In this document: positions 26,447 through 39,468 of the stretch, in pieces
Layout: every line of letters starts with the position of its first letter
How positions within the stretch are numbered: position 1 is the first letter of the stretch
Assembly: GCA_036785705.1 (NCBI GenBank)
Contig: JAWUZG010000071.1
Span: forward strand, 434,001-498,000
Direction of reading: 5' to 3'
Source of the DNA: Acanthornis magna
Taxonomy: Eukaryota > Chordata > Aves > Passeriformes > Acanthizidae
DNA length: 64,000 bases
The notes under the pieces: generated by a model
Databases searched by the model: none
What the model saw: the letters and a program-made list of their open reading frames with translations, nothing else
Told to the model about the DNA's origin: nothing
Program-made: the position numbers and the translations under genes

Positions 26447-28708
26447 CATGTATAAATTCTCTCCCAAGATAAGTCACAGACATGAAAATTATTTTCTTTT
26501 TTTTGTAATTCATAGTATTGAGTATTTTCCAATTTGTGAAAATGAGAAATGTAATAATACCACTGAAAAAATTATTTTAAACCAATCTTCTGATAATCAT
26601 TGCTTGTGATTACAAAACATGAGATACATTTCCTCGTGTAATGACATAATCATATCAGAAGACTTATTTTTCGACTGATCTAAATAAATTGGGACACTAT
26701 CTGAAGTTGGCCTGTTAGGAGCCTGTGAATAATATAGCCGGATAGTGTAAAGATACAGGGCTGAACAGAAACTGTTTTTGCTTAGTTTAACACTCTAAGG
26801 AGCTAACATAGTACCTAGAACTGGATGAAAAGCAACCCAAATGGAAAATTTTTAAAACACAGGTGGACCTAAATAGAAAATCCAGATCCCATTTTCAGTG
26901 TCAGTTTTGGTACAGACCAGTTTTGGGATGGGGGCCACCTGTAAAACTTGGAACTGTTTGTGAGGTCAGTTTCCAAAATACCACCCACCTCTCTCCCAGT
27001 GTGAGATTCTCAGTTTCAGTTGCATGTAATCCTTCAAACAGACACTAATAGGTCACAAAGCCTAGAGAGAGTCAAATAAATGTAGGATACCATGGGGACT
27101 CACATGTCTCTATTTTGGCCTCTATCTATGGCTAAACACACTGATCATATTGTCTGTGTATATTTTAGCAGGGGCACAAACCTTGGCAGCAGCCACCAGT
27201 AAATTTCTACAGGAGAATTTCTAAAATAGCGGCACCTTCAGACACTAGCCTTCCAAAGGAAATAGCTGCTCATTATAGTGAATATTTAAAATAACTATTT
27301 AAAGATGAAGTAATCTCCAATTCAAATGTTGGTAAATGCATGAAACTTTCACTTTTCCCCAACAAAAGGCAAAGAACTAGAAATATAGAAGTGAAGGCCT
27401 AATTAATTATCACAGAGATACTGCATGATTGTCTCCAAGACTCTAGAAGCACTTCACCTGTAGCAGATAACAGCCGGATAGAGATCAAATTATTCTTTGC
27501 AAAGGTCATAAAATATTTTGTGCTTATTATTTTCTTAAAAATGATGATTTCTCATGCTATTTTGAGTATTATTTGTCTGAGGATTTATAAAAAAAATTAA
27601 TTGCTGTCTCTGTCAAACAACAAATCTGTAACACAGTAAATAGTCTCATGAAGGACTTGCTAAGCTGCCACATAAGAAAAATTATTTATGGAAAATATAT
27701 GTAGTGCTAAAGTAGAGAGTCACATGAACATTACTCAAAAAACTCCTCAATCCCAACACAATTATGTTAAACAATAGATCATTTAATTAAAGGTGTGCAT
27801 GCAAGTTCAAACCAAATAGTTCAGAAAGTATATTGGTCCAGTGGGAAATTATGTTTTAAGCCAAGTATCACAAAAGGTGCCCAGTCAAAAACACATTGTC
27901 TTTTATTCTAGTATAAGAAAAGTTATTGAATTTCTATTGTGTTAACATTAATTTGCATAACTTGTGATAACTGCCCAAGTAGTCCTACCCACAGGAAAAG
28001 AGAAAGTAAAATTCAATGGGAAAGCATATTTAACCATAAACTTCTTTTTGGTTTCCTCTTTGTTTTTTTCTTTGGTTGTCTGTCAGACTGCATAATAAAA
28101 CACCTTGCTAAAATGTTTGGCCTAAACTACATACTTCAGAAAACTAATGGAACAGAAGAGTAAATTTTGTCATGAATGTCTGGTTTTGCAATCTCCTAAT
28201 AGAAGAGAAATGAAGCTTTATCGTCCTCTTAAATTTTAACCAGAAGTTAAGCTTAATTCTCAAAATAATACATGTATATGCTAGGAATCTGCCTCCCTAG
28301 AAGTGCCTATTGATTTCATAAAGACCATAGCATGGTTAGTAGGTCTGGCATTTGAGAAAAGTTACAACTCTCCTAGTTTATGGGTAGGAAAAGTAAGTAA
28401 GTCCTAAAGTTTGTTTGAATGGAATTCATGCTTTTATAAGGCATAGCAATTAATTTATTTAAAAAAAATTAACAGTAAGTAATCTATTCCACTTCTTAGA
28501 TCAAAGCTGTTGTGATGTAAAAATTTATTCTGAAGTGAAAAAGTGAGAATAGAATGAGGACTTCAAAGAAATGACCTGAAGGTTACAGGCTCAGGGGAAA
28601 CTCCATTGTCAGAAGCAGAATTACCCCAGAAGTGATGGTGGCCTTCTTCATTATACAGACTTCAAAGACACCTTTTATAATACAGGCTAGTATTTTTTAA
28701 AAAGCCCC

Positions 28709-28780
28709 AAAATAATAATAAAAAAACAACAAAAAAAAACCCCCCAAACCAACCAACCAACCAACCAATCAACCAAAAAT
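28709..28780 (+). repeat. A-rich tract running into (AACC)n
   Basis: AAT and AAC units and A runs lead into CCCCC and then about five to six AACC units, one with a C-to-T change. Confidence 0.9.
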
Positions 28781-29770
28781 CCTGATGGTAGTACAGGACA
28801 GAAAAAGACAACAGGAGTTTTAAATATTAGTATTTGCATGGTGTTCAATAAGGCAAAGTTTCTATATTTTTTTTTGATTCAGCCTTATACTGGAATACAA
28901 TAGTGAGGATATTTAAATCCAAGAGATTTTAGCAGTGTATAAGAGTAAAGTTTTATGATAGAGGTCTTCATCATTTTTCCTCTGTTCATGCAAAGAATAA
29001 TATTGATACTCATCTGAGACATATTTTGAGGTGACAGCATGTTTTGTCCGATAGCATTTCCCTATAAATATCTTTTCATTCCTTAAGCCCATGCCTCGTT
29101 TTTGTACCTCATCCTTGATGTTATTAAGGTTTTTTTCAACACAATGAGACATAACTGCTGAGGCAGAAACATAGAGTGTCACATCAGTCTCTTCATTATT
29201 TTTCTTTTGAAACATAGAATTAAACAAAATAGGATTTTTCTAGGTGCACAGAAGTTTTTGACCAGCTTTGGCTGAAAGCCTTAGGTTTGAGGTGGATCAG
29301 GGTTGTGCTTGAAACATGGTTTTAAGAAATAAGTTAATGAATGAAGTGACAGAAATTTTTTTGTTATACCAGAAACTTGACTTTTGGTTACCAATGTGTT
29401 ATCCTGCAGTGTAACAAAGCCTGATGCTTTCCATATATTAATTAATTTTTAAATTTTTTCTTAGTTAAGAATAAATTAAAAATCTCAGACTTGACAAAGT
29501 TAGAATGCCAACACCAAAGCTTTAAACAAAATCCAATTTAATGCAGTGCAGTCATCTGGGGTTCCACACTTATTAGATTTCCCAAAGGTGTCAAAGCAGA
29601 TAACTTCAGCTAAGGTTGACATTATGTGTTCAAGTTTACAAAAAACATCCATTTTCTCAGTTTCTTTCTATTTTCTCCATCTTCAGATATTTTATGAGCA
29701 TAAGGTTTCCATTTTTATTAAGCTATCTTAAAGCATAACAGAAATACCTTTAGTTTAAAAAGAGATGAGA

Positions 29771-29816
29771 AGATCACTATCATAAAACTGCAACTCACAA
29801 AGATCGCTATCATAAA
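29771..29816 (+). repeat. 30-nt direct duplication
   Basis: agatcactatcataaa at 29771-29786 recurs as agatcgctatcataaa at 29801-29816 with one mismatch. Confidence 0.8.
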
Positions 29817-31991
29817 GATACATTTCACTATGTGAGCAACTCTTATTTATATTTTGAAAGCTGGAGAAAAACTACATCTTTATTTTGCACTCAGTGTCAG
29901 GGAAGAGGGGTCCCCTTCCTCTGACTGTAGCTGGATCCTGTTGAGCAGATGGACCCTCTGAACTGGAAAGTGCTGCAGGGCTGAGTCAGAGCTGCTCTGA
30001 CTTTGTGCACTTGTGGAGAAGTTCAACATTCACATCAGCACCAGCTTTTGTGCTTCCTGTTTTTTCTGTTCAGGTGCTATACAATTGCTGTTTTCATTGA
30101 AGACTCTCTGTATTGATATGCACTTTTCAGAGATACTCAGAAATCTCTATTAGAGTTTTTTTGTGTCAGTCTTACCGGACTCACCTAACATTTTCAGTAT
30201 AGTTTTAGAGTTCTGGTCTAGGCTTCCTTTAGATCAACAAAATCACTCCTGTCCAAGTGAGTCATTTCTTGATGAGGTCACTTACAACTGCAAGTACCCT
30301 TTTTCTCCATATTAGCTGTTAAAGGGTGATGATATTAGAGCTGATATTTATATGATCACTATGTAGTTTTTTTCTAAAACAAAAAAAAATCCAAATCATT
30401 ATGATTTTAAAATATTCTTGTTTAGGCAAGGATACTTTAATTTCAAAGTTATGCTTTATAATAAAGTGCAACAAAGTGTATTAGGTAGTAGCAGGTTGGG
30501 CCGTAGTTTAATATAGATTCTGTTCTGAAATAGGCAAATTTGAATGTGCAGCATTTGAAATTTCATGTCAGTGGAAAAATATTTAAATTCTTCAAAACAT
30601 AATTGCGAATTCTGATATTTTATCCCTATTAACTTGATCACAGAAGGAGTTCAACATTTATTCGTATTGAAAAATTAATATTGGAATATTATATATAAAT
30701 TCTTGATTGTTGATATTAAAATCAATTACCCATGCTCATTCCTACGGTATAGGTCAGTGCCAAATCCCTTTTCACTCAGTTTTGTGAAACTGGTATTATT
30801 CACTCACACCAAAGATATTACAGAGTATATCAGCATACATAAACCAACTAACAGCGCTGTCAGTGTCACCCAAATGGCTTGTTAGTAAAAACTTTCTTTG
30901 TATGCATACCATTGTTCAGATGGAAACATTAAATGCACATTAGAGTGTCTGTGTGGAAAACTATAAATCAATTAAAGAAATATGGACACTAGAAATATTA
31001 AACAAAGCCAGCAACTTAATCTCCTTGTGCAGTTAGTGAAAGACTTCTTTAGTTCTCCTCTCAGTGAATAGCTAGTTACTCACAAAATTGCTGTGTCAAG
31101 CAGAAACTCTTAAGGAACTATATTGCAGCTGGATAATTAAGTGTCTTTATCTCTTTATAAATGGGCCATAAGCCATTCTATTGCAGCTCACTAATGAGGA
31201 CAATTTTATGGTATTCTTAAGTGATTTCTTTCAAATGCACAAAGATTTGAAGTATCATTGTTCTTGCCAGTCACTAAGGCTGGATTTATTGGGAAACAAA
31301 CTTGATAACTGTAGATAATTTATTAGGTATTAAATAATTATACCCTAGAGAGGGTGAAAGCTCTCCACATTAATGTAGTTTTCCAAGACCAAGTTAATTC
31401 CTGCAGCTCTACAGGAGGGAAATTCTGCTTTAAATGATTTATTTAATAAGTGGTTGGATAGCTTTAGTGCTCTTGCTATGCAATTGTTTGCCTTTCTTAC
31501 TGCAGACTCTTAGAGGCTGCGTGGGAGGGCAAAGCAATGCTCTATTAGCTGCTAAAACATTTCTAGAAACGTTAACTTGAGACATCTAATTGACTACACC
31601 TTTTCTCTTTCCTCCCCATGTTAAAAGTATTGACCTGAAATTCTTCTATGTAATGAACCTTAGTGCTCCTAACAAATCTGGTGGATTCACAGAAAAATTG
31701 ACAGGCTAGCAGAATCATTGGAGCCCTGCTAGTTGCAATTCAGCATGGTCTGGTAATTACTCTAGATTGCACTTGAGCGAGGTTTGCACACCTCCTTGGG
31801 CCTCCCACATGCAGTGAGTGAGATGCATGTAGCCATTAAGGGCTAGAGGCTGAGAGCAAAGGGACAATTTTTGCTTTTGTCATTGCTCTTTGGAAACAAA
31901 ATCCTTCCATTCCTCCATCCAGTTCAGGGACTGTAGGGTCACGGGGTGAATCAAGATCATTGAGCTTCTCCAGCAGAATAATAAACTTGTA

Positions 31992-32040
31992 TAACAAACA
32001 AAGAAACAAAACAACAAAACAACCAAGCAACCAAACAAAA
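31992..32040 (+). repeat. A-rich CAAA/CCAA tract
   Basis: Irregular AAAC, AAC and AACC units over about 50 nt with no T. A similar type to the tract at 28.7 kb. Confidence 0.85.
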
Positions 32041-32576
32041 CCCCTAACCTTGCCTCTCCCTTTTACCCCTACAACAAACCAAAGACTTTCTGCAAGATCT
32101 CCTATCAGCTGATTCATTCTGTGGCCATGGAATCAGTCTACAGCCAACAGACAAAGCCAGAGCAGCAGTGCTCCTGTGACATTCTGTCATTGCATTGTTT
32201 GGGGTTAGGACTAAGTGCTCCTTAGACACTCAAAATGTGCATGTGTATTATACACACACTTATGCTGTCATAGATTCCGAGCATTTTAATGAAGGCCAGC
32301 GTTTTCTATTGTTATCATTCAGCAAATGAATGTGCCTAAGGAAGGAATTCTAGGGCTTTATATTCTCTCACCTTCTAAAACTCCCATGTGAATTCAAGGT
32401 AAGCTCCTAGGGAAATCTTGAGTGAAAGACACAGGAGGTGCTACTTGCCAACTAATGAAAATAGTATTTTTAGAATTGTTAAAAAGGAATAGACAGGAAA
32501 TTAGAAAAAAAATTGTACTACATAACCCATGATGTGCTTAAATACTTTATAAAGCATTGGAACCCAGATTGCACCC

Positions 32577-32589
32577 AAAAAAAAAAAAA
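32577..32589 (+). repeat. A(13) homopolymer
   Basis: Thirteen A in intron 4, with no recognised mobile element attached. Confidence 0.9.
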
Positions 32590-35500
32590 TCTATAAAGAC
32601 AGATGATTATGCGAAATACCGTTAATTAAGCATATGACAGACACTTCAAGCAGTGTAAAAGACAATAGAAGGAGATTGCAGTAGAAATTGTAGGTGTAGG
32701 TGTCTGATAGAGCATGGATGCAGACTTACTGACACTTCCAGCTAAGAATGAAGTGTCAGCAGCTGGAACACTCCTGATAAAGCTAACAACGGGGAGTTGT
32801 CCTTCACATGGTACATGTATGGAGTTCCTTGGTATGGGACACTGAATGATTAAAATCAATGTGGCTTCAAAAATGTAACTGGAGAAATTAATGGAAGAAA
32901 GTTCTTTTGAAGCCTATTAAAGATGCAGATATTATACCTGGTGGAGGAAGCGCTTGTGCTGTAAATTCCTGGATATGCTTTCCTGTGTTTACCTTGCTCA
33001 CCAGTCATCTCCTTTGGACGTCTGCTCCTATTGAAGACTCTTTCTTTGGCCCAGGTGTTAACCAAGCTCTTGCAAAATTTTACAGCCCTCCTGAGGAGAA
33101 AAGACTCAAAGGAAAAGAAACTGAGAAGAAAATAAGTAATTATGAGGGTATAAGAAGAAAAAAACAGATGATGGCTGAAAGATCAAGTCCAATGAGGAAG
33201 TCCCATGACTCCTAGGGCCCTGATGCTGGAGATGGGACACTGGAGAGGCTGGAGCAGCAATGTAACCTGGTGTACCTGCCCTTATAACTTCATTTGGGAA
33301 TAACGGGGGCCTTGAAAATACAGTTTTATAAACTAGAATCTGAAAATTTATGATCTATAAACTTGATTATGGGGCTATAGTTCCCAAAAAATAAATATTT
33401 TATTCCAGTATGTCAAAATGAACTTTCCAGTTTGTCAATGACCTGCATTTTTGTCAGATTCAGAACAATGTCACAAAGAAATATTAGCTTTAGAAGCATT
33501 TTGGTGAGTGCATGTTTTGTTGAAAGGAAAATGCATGTCCAAACTCCAGTCCTAAACTTTCTTTCACCCTAGTAAACCAACATGTGTACAAAAGCATGCA
33601 CAATTACTTATCTGAGAAGACTGCTGGACTCCAAGACATACGGTAGCAGCTTTCATACTAATAGCCCCCCATTTGTTTTTTGGGTTTTTTTAAAGATGAT
33701 ATTCAGACTTTATGGAGATGAAAATAAAACATGGCATTAATAAAGTAGGAAATAAAGTTGACATTGGAGAAAGTTTTGAATCAGGTGGTGATAGTTTGTC
33801 TTTATAGCAACTTAGAACTGGGTATTAAATGCATATAAGTTCACATTTAAAACTTTTACTTGACTAGCTAGATGCATGAAACTTTCCTGATATTTTACCA
33901 ATAATAAGTAACTGCAATATTTTTTTATTTCATACATCTCAACGGATTGTAATTTTCTAATTATTTTTTGCATTGGTTATATTGATTGACTGTGGTAGCT
34001 TTATGAATCCAGAAATACGTTTTGTAGAGGAAAAACTCTAGGTTTGTGCCTTTCCCTTTGGTTTGTGTAACTTTTGCAGCACAACAGTTTTGTGACAGGG
34101 GTGTCATTTTGGAGGCAGTAGCTGGTGTCACAGTCAGCTCTTAGGCTGCAGTTTAATGTTTGCTCTCAAGTGCAGGTTGGTATATGCAAGGCAAGGACAC
34201 TGAAACAGCAGACTATACCTCCAGCTGTAAGTGAAGTGACATCCTTTTGATAACATTGACAAACTCTTCCAGACTTGATTCTTCACAAGCCAGGCGCTGT
34301 TTGCCATTGTAACTGGAATTTTGTTGGTGCACAGCAGCTGCACCCAAACGGCTGGGAAAGAGGTCAGAGACACAGGGTCACCTAGAGAAATGTAGGATTC
34401 CCCATTTCCATGTGTCTGGAACCCTGACAAGATCAAGGAAAATTTATTTGCAGTCTGGATCTAGACAGAAACTGCCATTTGGCAGTCCTTGGATGACCCT
34501 GTCCTGGAATGTAGCAGCTTTAGGTAAAAAACATCCATTTACAACATTCTCCCTTTTGACTTTTTAGAAGTTGCTCAACAGGACACATACAGTTTTACCT
34601 CAGATGCTATTGACAGAGCAGCTAAAATTTAGGTCAATTATATTTCTTAGTAACATATAGAGAAGACTTTTCCTTTCTGACTTCAAAAGAATGAAAAATT
34701 TTTCAAAGTGCCTTTTTGGTACTTCTGTAAGAAAATTAGATTTATGTAAATAAAACATTGAAACAATGAAAGTACAATATTTCACTAAGACACTAAAGAA
34801 ATCTGTGCGTATCTGTCCAAATAAGTCATTATCATGCAGAAAAACAAACAGCTGTTTTTCATTTGCTGTCAGAATCACTAAAGGACATAAAAGTCCAGTG
34901 ATTAACTCCATCTCAACTGATTTCAAAAACATAGCAGTTCAGATCTCAAATAATTTAGGAAATATGATTGTGATTTTATTGATTTTATTGAGTCAGCATA
35001 ATGAACTGCATTTTAACATTCTTTATTCCTTACAGTCAAGCTGTGCTATTCATTCACCAGATATCTGATGGAGACCTGAAAAGCAGACAACAACTTAATT
35101 TTCTCAAGAAAAACCAGAAATCTCAATTTTAAAAAATCAAGTAGATTAATTGTTTTTCCTAGTTGAGATGAGATTAGATAATTTTCATACAGCTAGGAAA
35201 AAAGACAGACATTTTATGCTTTCAATTTCGTATTCCTAGAGGAGAACATTAGATTACTAAATATTTCAGAAGATATTTATTCCTAGTTTAGTTTATTCTT
35301 TAGTTTAGTTTTAGTCAGTTTATATTTCTTTAAACCTGGGCAGAAAAACAAACATCCTCCATTTGTGATGGCTGTTAGGAAATAAACTAATTAATATTGA
35401 TTTAATTTTACAACTGGTAGCAGAAAAATAGTCTCACTCTACAGAGTCACACATAACTATCAATCAGTTACATTTACCTGACTATTGATTTGGGGAAAAG

Positions 35501-38500
35501 CCCTACATATCTGATCTCTCTCACTTGCAAGCACAGGTAAACCTTTCTAAGAAAACAGAAGTGACCACAGCCTCAGGTGCTGACCTTGGCTTTCTACTGA
35601 AGGTTCATATCCTGTGAGCAGTGCAGCAGAGCACCTGCTCAGCCCTGGTGCTGCAGCGCCCGTGGGATAACAGAGACCTTGTTGATTTGGGCTCCTGTTC
35701 ATCCACAGGGCCTGGCCAGTTATGGATGGTACTGCCTGTGCTGCCTGGACTCCAGTCATCATCCAGAGCACTGAGGAAAGAAACAGCTGAAGGACTGATA
35801 TCTGAAAGAAATAATTCACATCAAGTAGGGAAAACCAGGTAGCGCAGCCCAAGGAGAAAGCTATTGGGCTAAAAATTAACCAGAAGACTTTTGAAAATGC
35901 AGTGAAAAAATTATTTTTAATGTTGGTGCTCCTTCTGTTCTGGAAAACAGAACATTCCACATAGGCATCATTGCTTCAAGGGAACATGACATCCTCACCA
36001 GTTTATTCATCCAGAGAAGGCAATCAAAAAACCCTCCAGGGTTCCAAACCTTGGCTAAGCATTCACGTTTAAAAAATGATAATATTATTTTGCTTGAGAT
36101 AGATGGATCTGTTTCTTCAGGTACATAAAACTCTGTCATAAGCATTGTATTTGAAAAGAGCTAAACTAACATTAGAGGTTTGTGTAAAGTCAATATCTCA
36201 AGCTGGCAAAGGAATTTAAAGATTACATATTTAGTTTTAGAACTAATTTATTTGAACTTTCTTACTTTAAAAAAAAATTACTTACACATCTACCATATGT
36301 GAGCCAATACATCATTCAGGGACTTGACTTAATGTATAAAGGATTCAAGGTCTATGTAATGTTGTAGAAAAAAACAGTCTAGGGCTGTAGTACGTAGAAG
36401 TGGTTTGGAAATTGTATGGAATATTAAGTTAGAAAAACAACAGCAAACCTTAGAGAAAACATATTTTATCCTAAAAGCACATTACCAGTAACATTCCTGA
36501 GTATTAATTTTCTGTCAAGTTTGGGCTATTTTTGCAAATTACAGTGTGATGTATTAAGAAAAACTAAACTTGGTGCTTGTCATGCTTAATAAACTGTGCT
36601 GCAATCCATAATAGTGCAGGTCCTTGTGAAGGAGCTGGGCTTTTCTTCCAGTGGGAGCACTAGCTCCTGAGAGAGGGGTGAGAGGTACCCAAGCAAAGCC
36701 ATCTTCTCTTGGCTACAGCAGAATAAAACCCCTGGTGCAAAAAAGCCCAAACAGGTTTTGGATTGCTTAGCTTTTAGGAAATTACATGTTTGCTCTCTGC
36801 GATCTCAGCTACTTCAGCTGTCTGATTCTAGGAGGAAGGAGGGAATAAACTGGCCCTATCTATGGCATTTATCTTTTTCACCTTCATCTCTCACACAAAC
36901 ATCACTTCTATTGTGTTTTCTTTTAGTTTTTAATCATGAGGAAATAATTTCTTTTTAAGAATGTTTCCTAGAGATCCATCTCTTTAGAAAATTACTTTCA
37001 AAGTTATTTGCTCTGATGTTAAAATCTTACCTTGTTTAAAATGTTAATAATATGAACTTTAGAATATACTCATGATCTCCTTTGTCTCAGTTTAAGTTTC
37101 AGTTACAAAGGAGCCAAATTCAAATTTCCTTTTTTGACTCTTAGTTATTTCCAAGTGGTTTTTAATGTGTGTGTAAGTTAAATAAGAGGTAAGATAATCT
37201 CACTACATACAGCTAATAAAATATAAGTACTTTAAGACTGAAGGAAATGAGTACTGCCTCTGCACAACTAAATATAATTTCTAGACAGGAGAGACTGGTG
37301 TCTCCAGTTGAAACAACAGCATTAGAGAAATTCAGGCATGAAAGAACGGATCTATTCTAAAGCCCTCTGAAATCAATGAGAGGCTTTGCTTTAACTCCTC
37401 TAGGCTTTGGCTTCAGCCCCAAGTAATTATTCAGGTTGGACTTTGGCCGCAGATCCTAACACCATCTGTTTAGAGAGAGTACCATGAAGTCTTTAATTAA
37501 CACAAATCACAAAGGCCTCAGTTCTATGTCTTATCTAAAAAATGGCACCTTTGGGAGAGTCCACAGTTGATGTGCACCTTGCTGAGGACCTCAGTTCCTG
37601 CCACCTCACAGGGAAATGTGCAATCTACAGCATTGCCAGCATTGCCTTTTCCAAATATGGCTAAGTTTCAAAGCCATTGATTTTTTAATTGAAGTTCATA
37701 TGCAAATATATGAATTGGTTTTTATTTTTATTGATGCTGTTGAATAAAAATAATATATATGCAGCAAATACATGGAAGGGGAGAAGTAAGGGATTTTTGT
37801 TTCTTAAAAATTTTAAATAATAGTATAAAACACATAGAAGGGAAAGAATAATATGATTTTTGTGTAAAATGCCTGCCTAGAGAGCAGTATAGTCTTACAG
37901 TCAGATTGGATTTCTCACTATTTTTCTATTTTCACCTTTTTATGGAATGACCAAGGTAAAATGTTTAACCCTTTTTTCCCCTCAGTTTCCCAGTCTCTGA
38001 AATGGTATTAATACCAATTGTTTGGGCAGGAATTTGGCATCCTAAAATATTGCTTAGAGGTGTTCAAAGGGAAGATAGTTCTTCAAACCCTTGGCGTTAT
38101 CCTCACCCTCTATGACGCGGATAGTCCCACGTGCTGTGCAAGGCCATTGCCCTGTTGCACATCAGTGCCATGAAGCACCAGTTTGGCAGCACAGGCCACT
38201 TCACTGAGAGTGAATAAGACATAGTCCCTTTTGTACCTAAAACCCACACTCTAAAGCCAAAAATGAAAAAGAAATATCTGTCACCAGAGGATGAGTGTGT
38301 CTAGAAGACTTAAATATTGTATCCTTAATGTAGGGATTAATGAAGTGCTGGCCCGAACCCTGCACATCACTTAAGGACATGTTTAACTTTAAGAATCTGA
38401 GTAGATGGATGGATTTCCATGGGAATACGGATGTGCTTAAAATATGTGTTGTTGGAATGAATCATATCCTTCATTATTGTGTGGGGTCATGCTACTTTTG

Positions 38501-39340
38501 TTTGTGAAAGTGAAGAACACCCTCAGATTCCCTTCTACAGGGAATTTCCTGGTTATTCAAGACTGGAATCCTCAACATTTTGCACTCCTGATTTCTCAGC
38601 CCAGACTCATCTTTATGTGGTCTGTCTGCAATACACAGGATCAAGATCTGCACTAGTGTTCTAACATTAACTATTTCCCTGTGCTGAACCAAAATGAATT
38701 CTATAGATCTTGCCTCTAGACGTCTGACTTCAGTAGCACTGATTTTTCTTTTACTGCATTCAGCAACCTTTATGAATGCAGATATGAAAATAGTTAAATT
38801 ATTCTCTTCCAAAAAATTAATTTAAGCAAGCAGCTGTGTTGCCCCAAGCTCCTATGCTGCCCAAAAGGCATTATTTCATGAATGGCACAAACTCTCTCCT
38901 TCCAGGGTCTGCATTGCTGTCTCAGGTGAGCATCTGTGTCAGATCACAACACTAAACACACTTGCCACCTTCATGAGCCATCTCTGGGGCATTCTTTGGC
39001 AACCTCCCAGGTACAGCTTCAGTCAGAGGCAGCACCTGCAGCAGCACAGACCTTTGCACTCAGAAGGCTAAGGTCTGCTGTGTTACCTCTCAGCAGACAG
39101 AATGCTCTGTTTAGCGATTTGCATCATGACTTCTCCTGGTGTCTGCTCTGCCATCTGTCCAAAAGTTTCATACTAGTTCTTTATTAGAATTTGACAAATA
39201 AGTGAACTGTGTAAAAAACACAGTGCAATTATTATTGTGTATTTTTAAAAGGAATGCAGTGCGCAAAAGTGTACTTCCTAGATACAGAAATGCTTAAGAC
39301 TGTTGTTGTAACTTATATTACCATGGTTTTTGTTTTGCAG

Positions 39341-39468
39341 TTTTACTAAAGAATGCAAAAAAGGAAGAAGAAAAGCCATTCAGAGACTGTGCAGATGTAT
39401 ACCAATCTGGTTTTAACAAAAGTGGGGTCTACACTATTTATATTAACAATGTGTCCGATCCTAAAAAG
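39341..39468 (+). CDS. ANGPT1: ANGPT1 exon 5: linker and start of the fibrinogen-like domain
   Basis: Two bases complete a Val codon, then 42 codons follow (LLKNAKKEEEKPFRDCADVY to NNVSDPKK), equivalent to human residues 270-312. The acceptor is ggtttttgttttgcag and the donor is AAAG|gtaaag. The first dozen residues are the charged linker between coiled coil and fibrinogen-like domain; here it reads LKNAKK where human has LKGGKR. The Cys codon at 39388-39390 (FRDC) is the first cysteine of the fibrinogen-like domain, paired in human with the exon 6 cysteine. The sequon N-K-S at 39415-39423 matches human Asn295. A second sequon, N-V-S at 39448-39456, is absent from the human protein, which has N-M-P there. 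About 8 of 43 residues differ from human. Confidence 0.97.

Larger units (their letters stand above)
23301..39340 (+). other. ANGPT1: ANGPT1 intron 4 (16040 nt)
   Basis: Largest complete intron in the window, phase 1, gtaaga to ttgcag. It contains a TATC microsatellite (26391-26445), an A-rich/AACC tract (28709-28780), a 30-nt duplication (29771-29816), an A-rich CAAA-type tract (31992-32040), a 13-nt A run (32577-32589) and a GC-richer patch near 35.57-35.86 kb. A stretch at about 31.0-31.8 kb looks like possible regulatory sequence, by appearance only. No exon-like segment with both splice sites and homology was found. Confidence 0.92.

Noticed and set aside
32907..33215. 102-codon + frame with a Lys/Glu-rich C-terminal half
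   Set aside because: No recognised homology, an opposing open frame overlaps it, and no acceptor/donor pair suggests an exon.
35547..35960. 137-codon minus-strand frame
   Set aside because: Coincides with the GC-richer islet; hydrophobic and Ser-rich mixture without a known domain.
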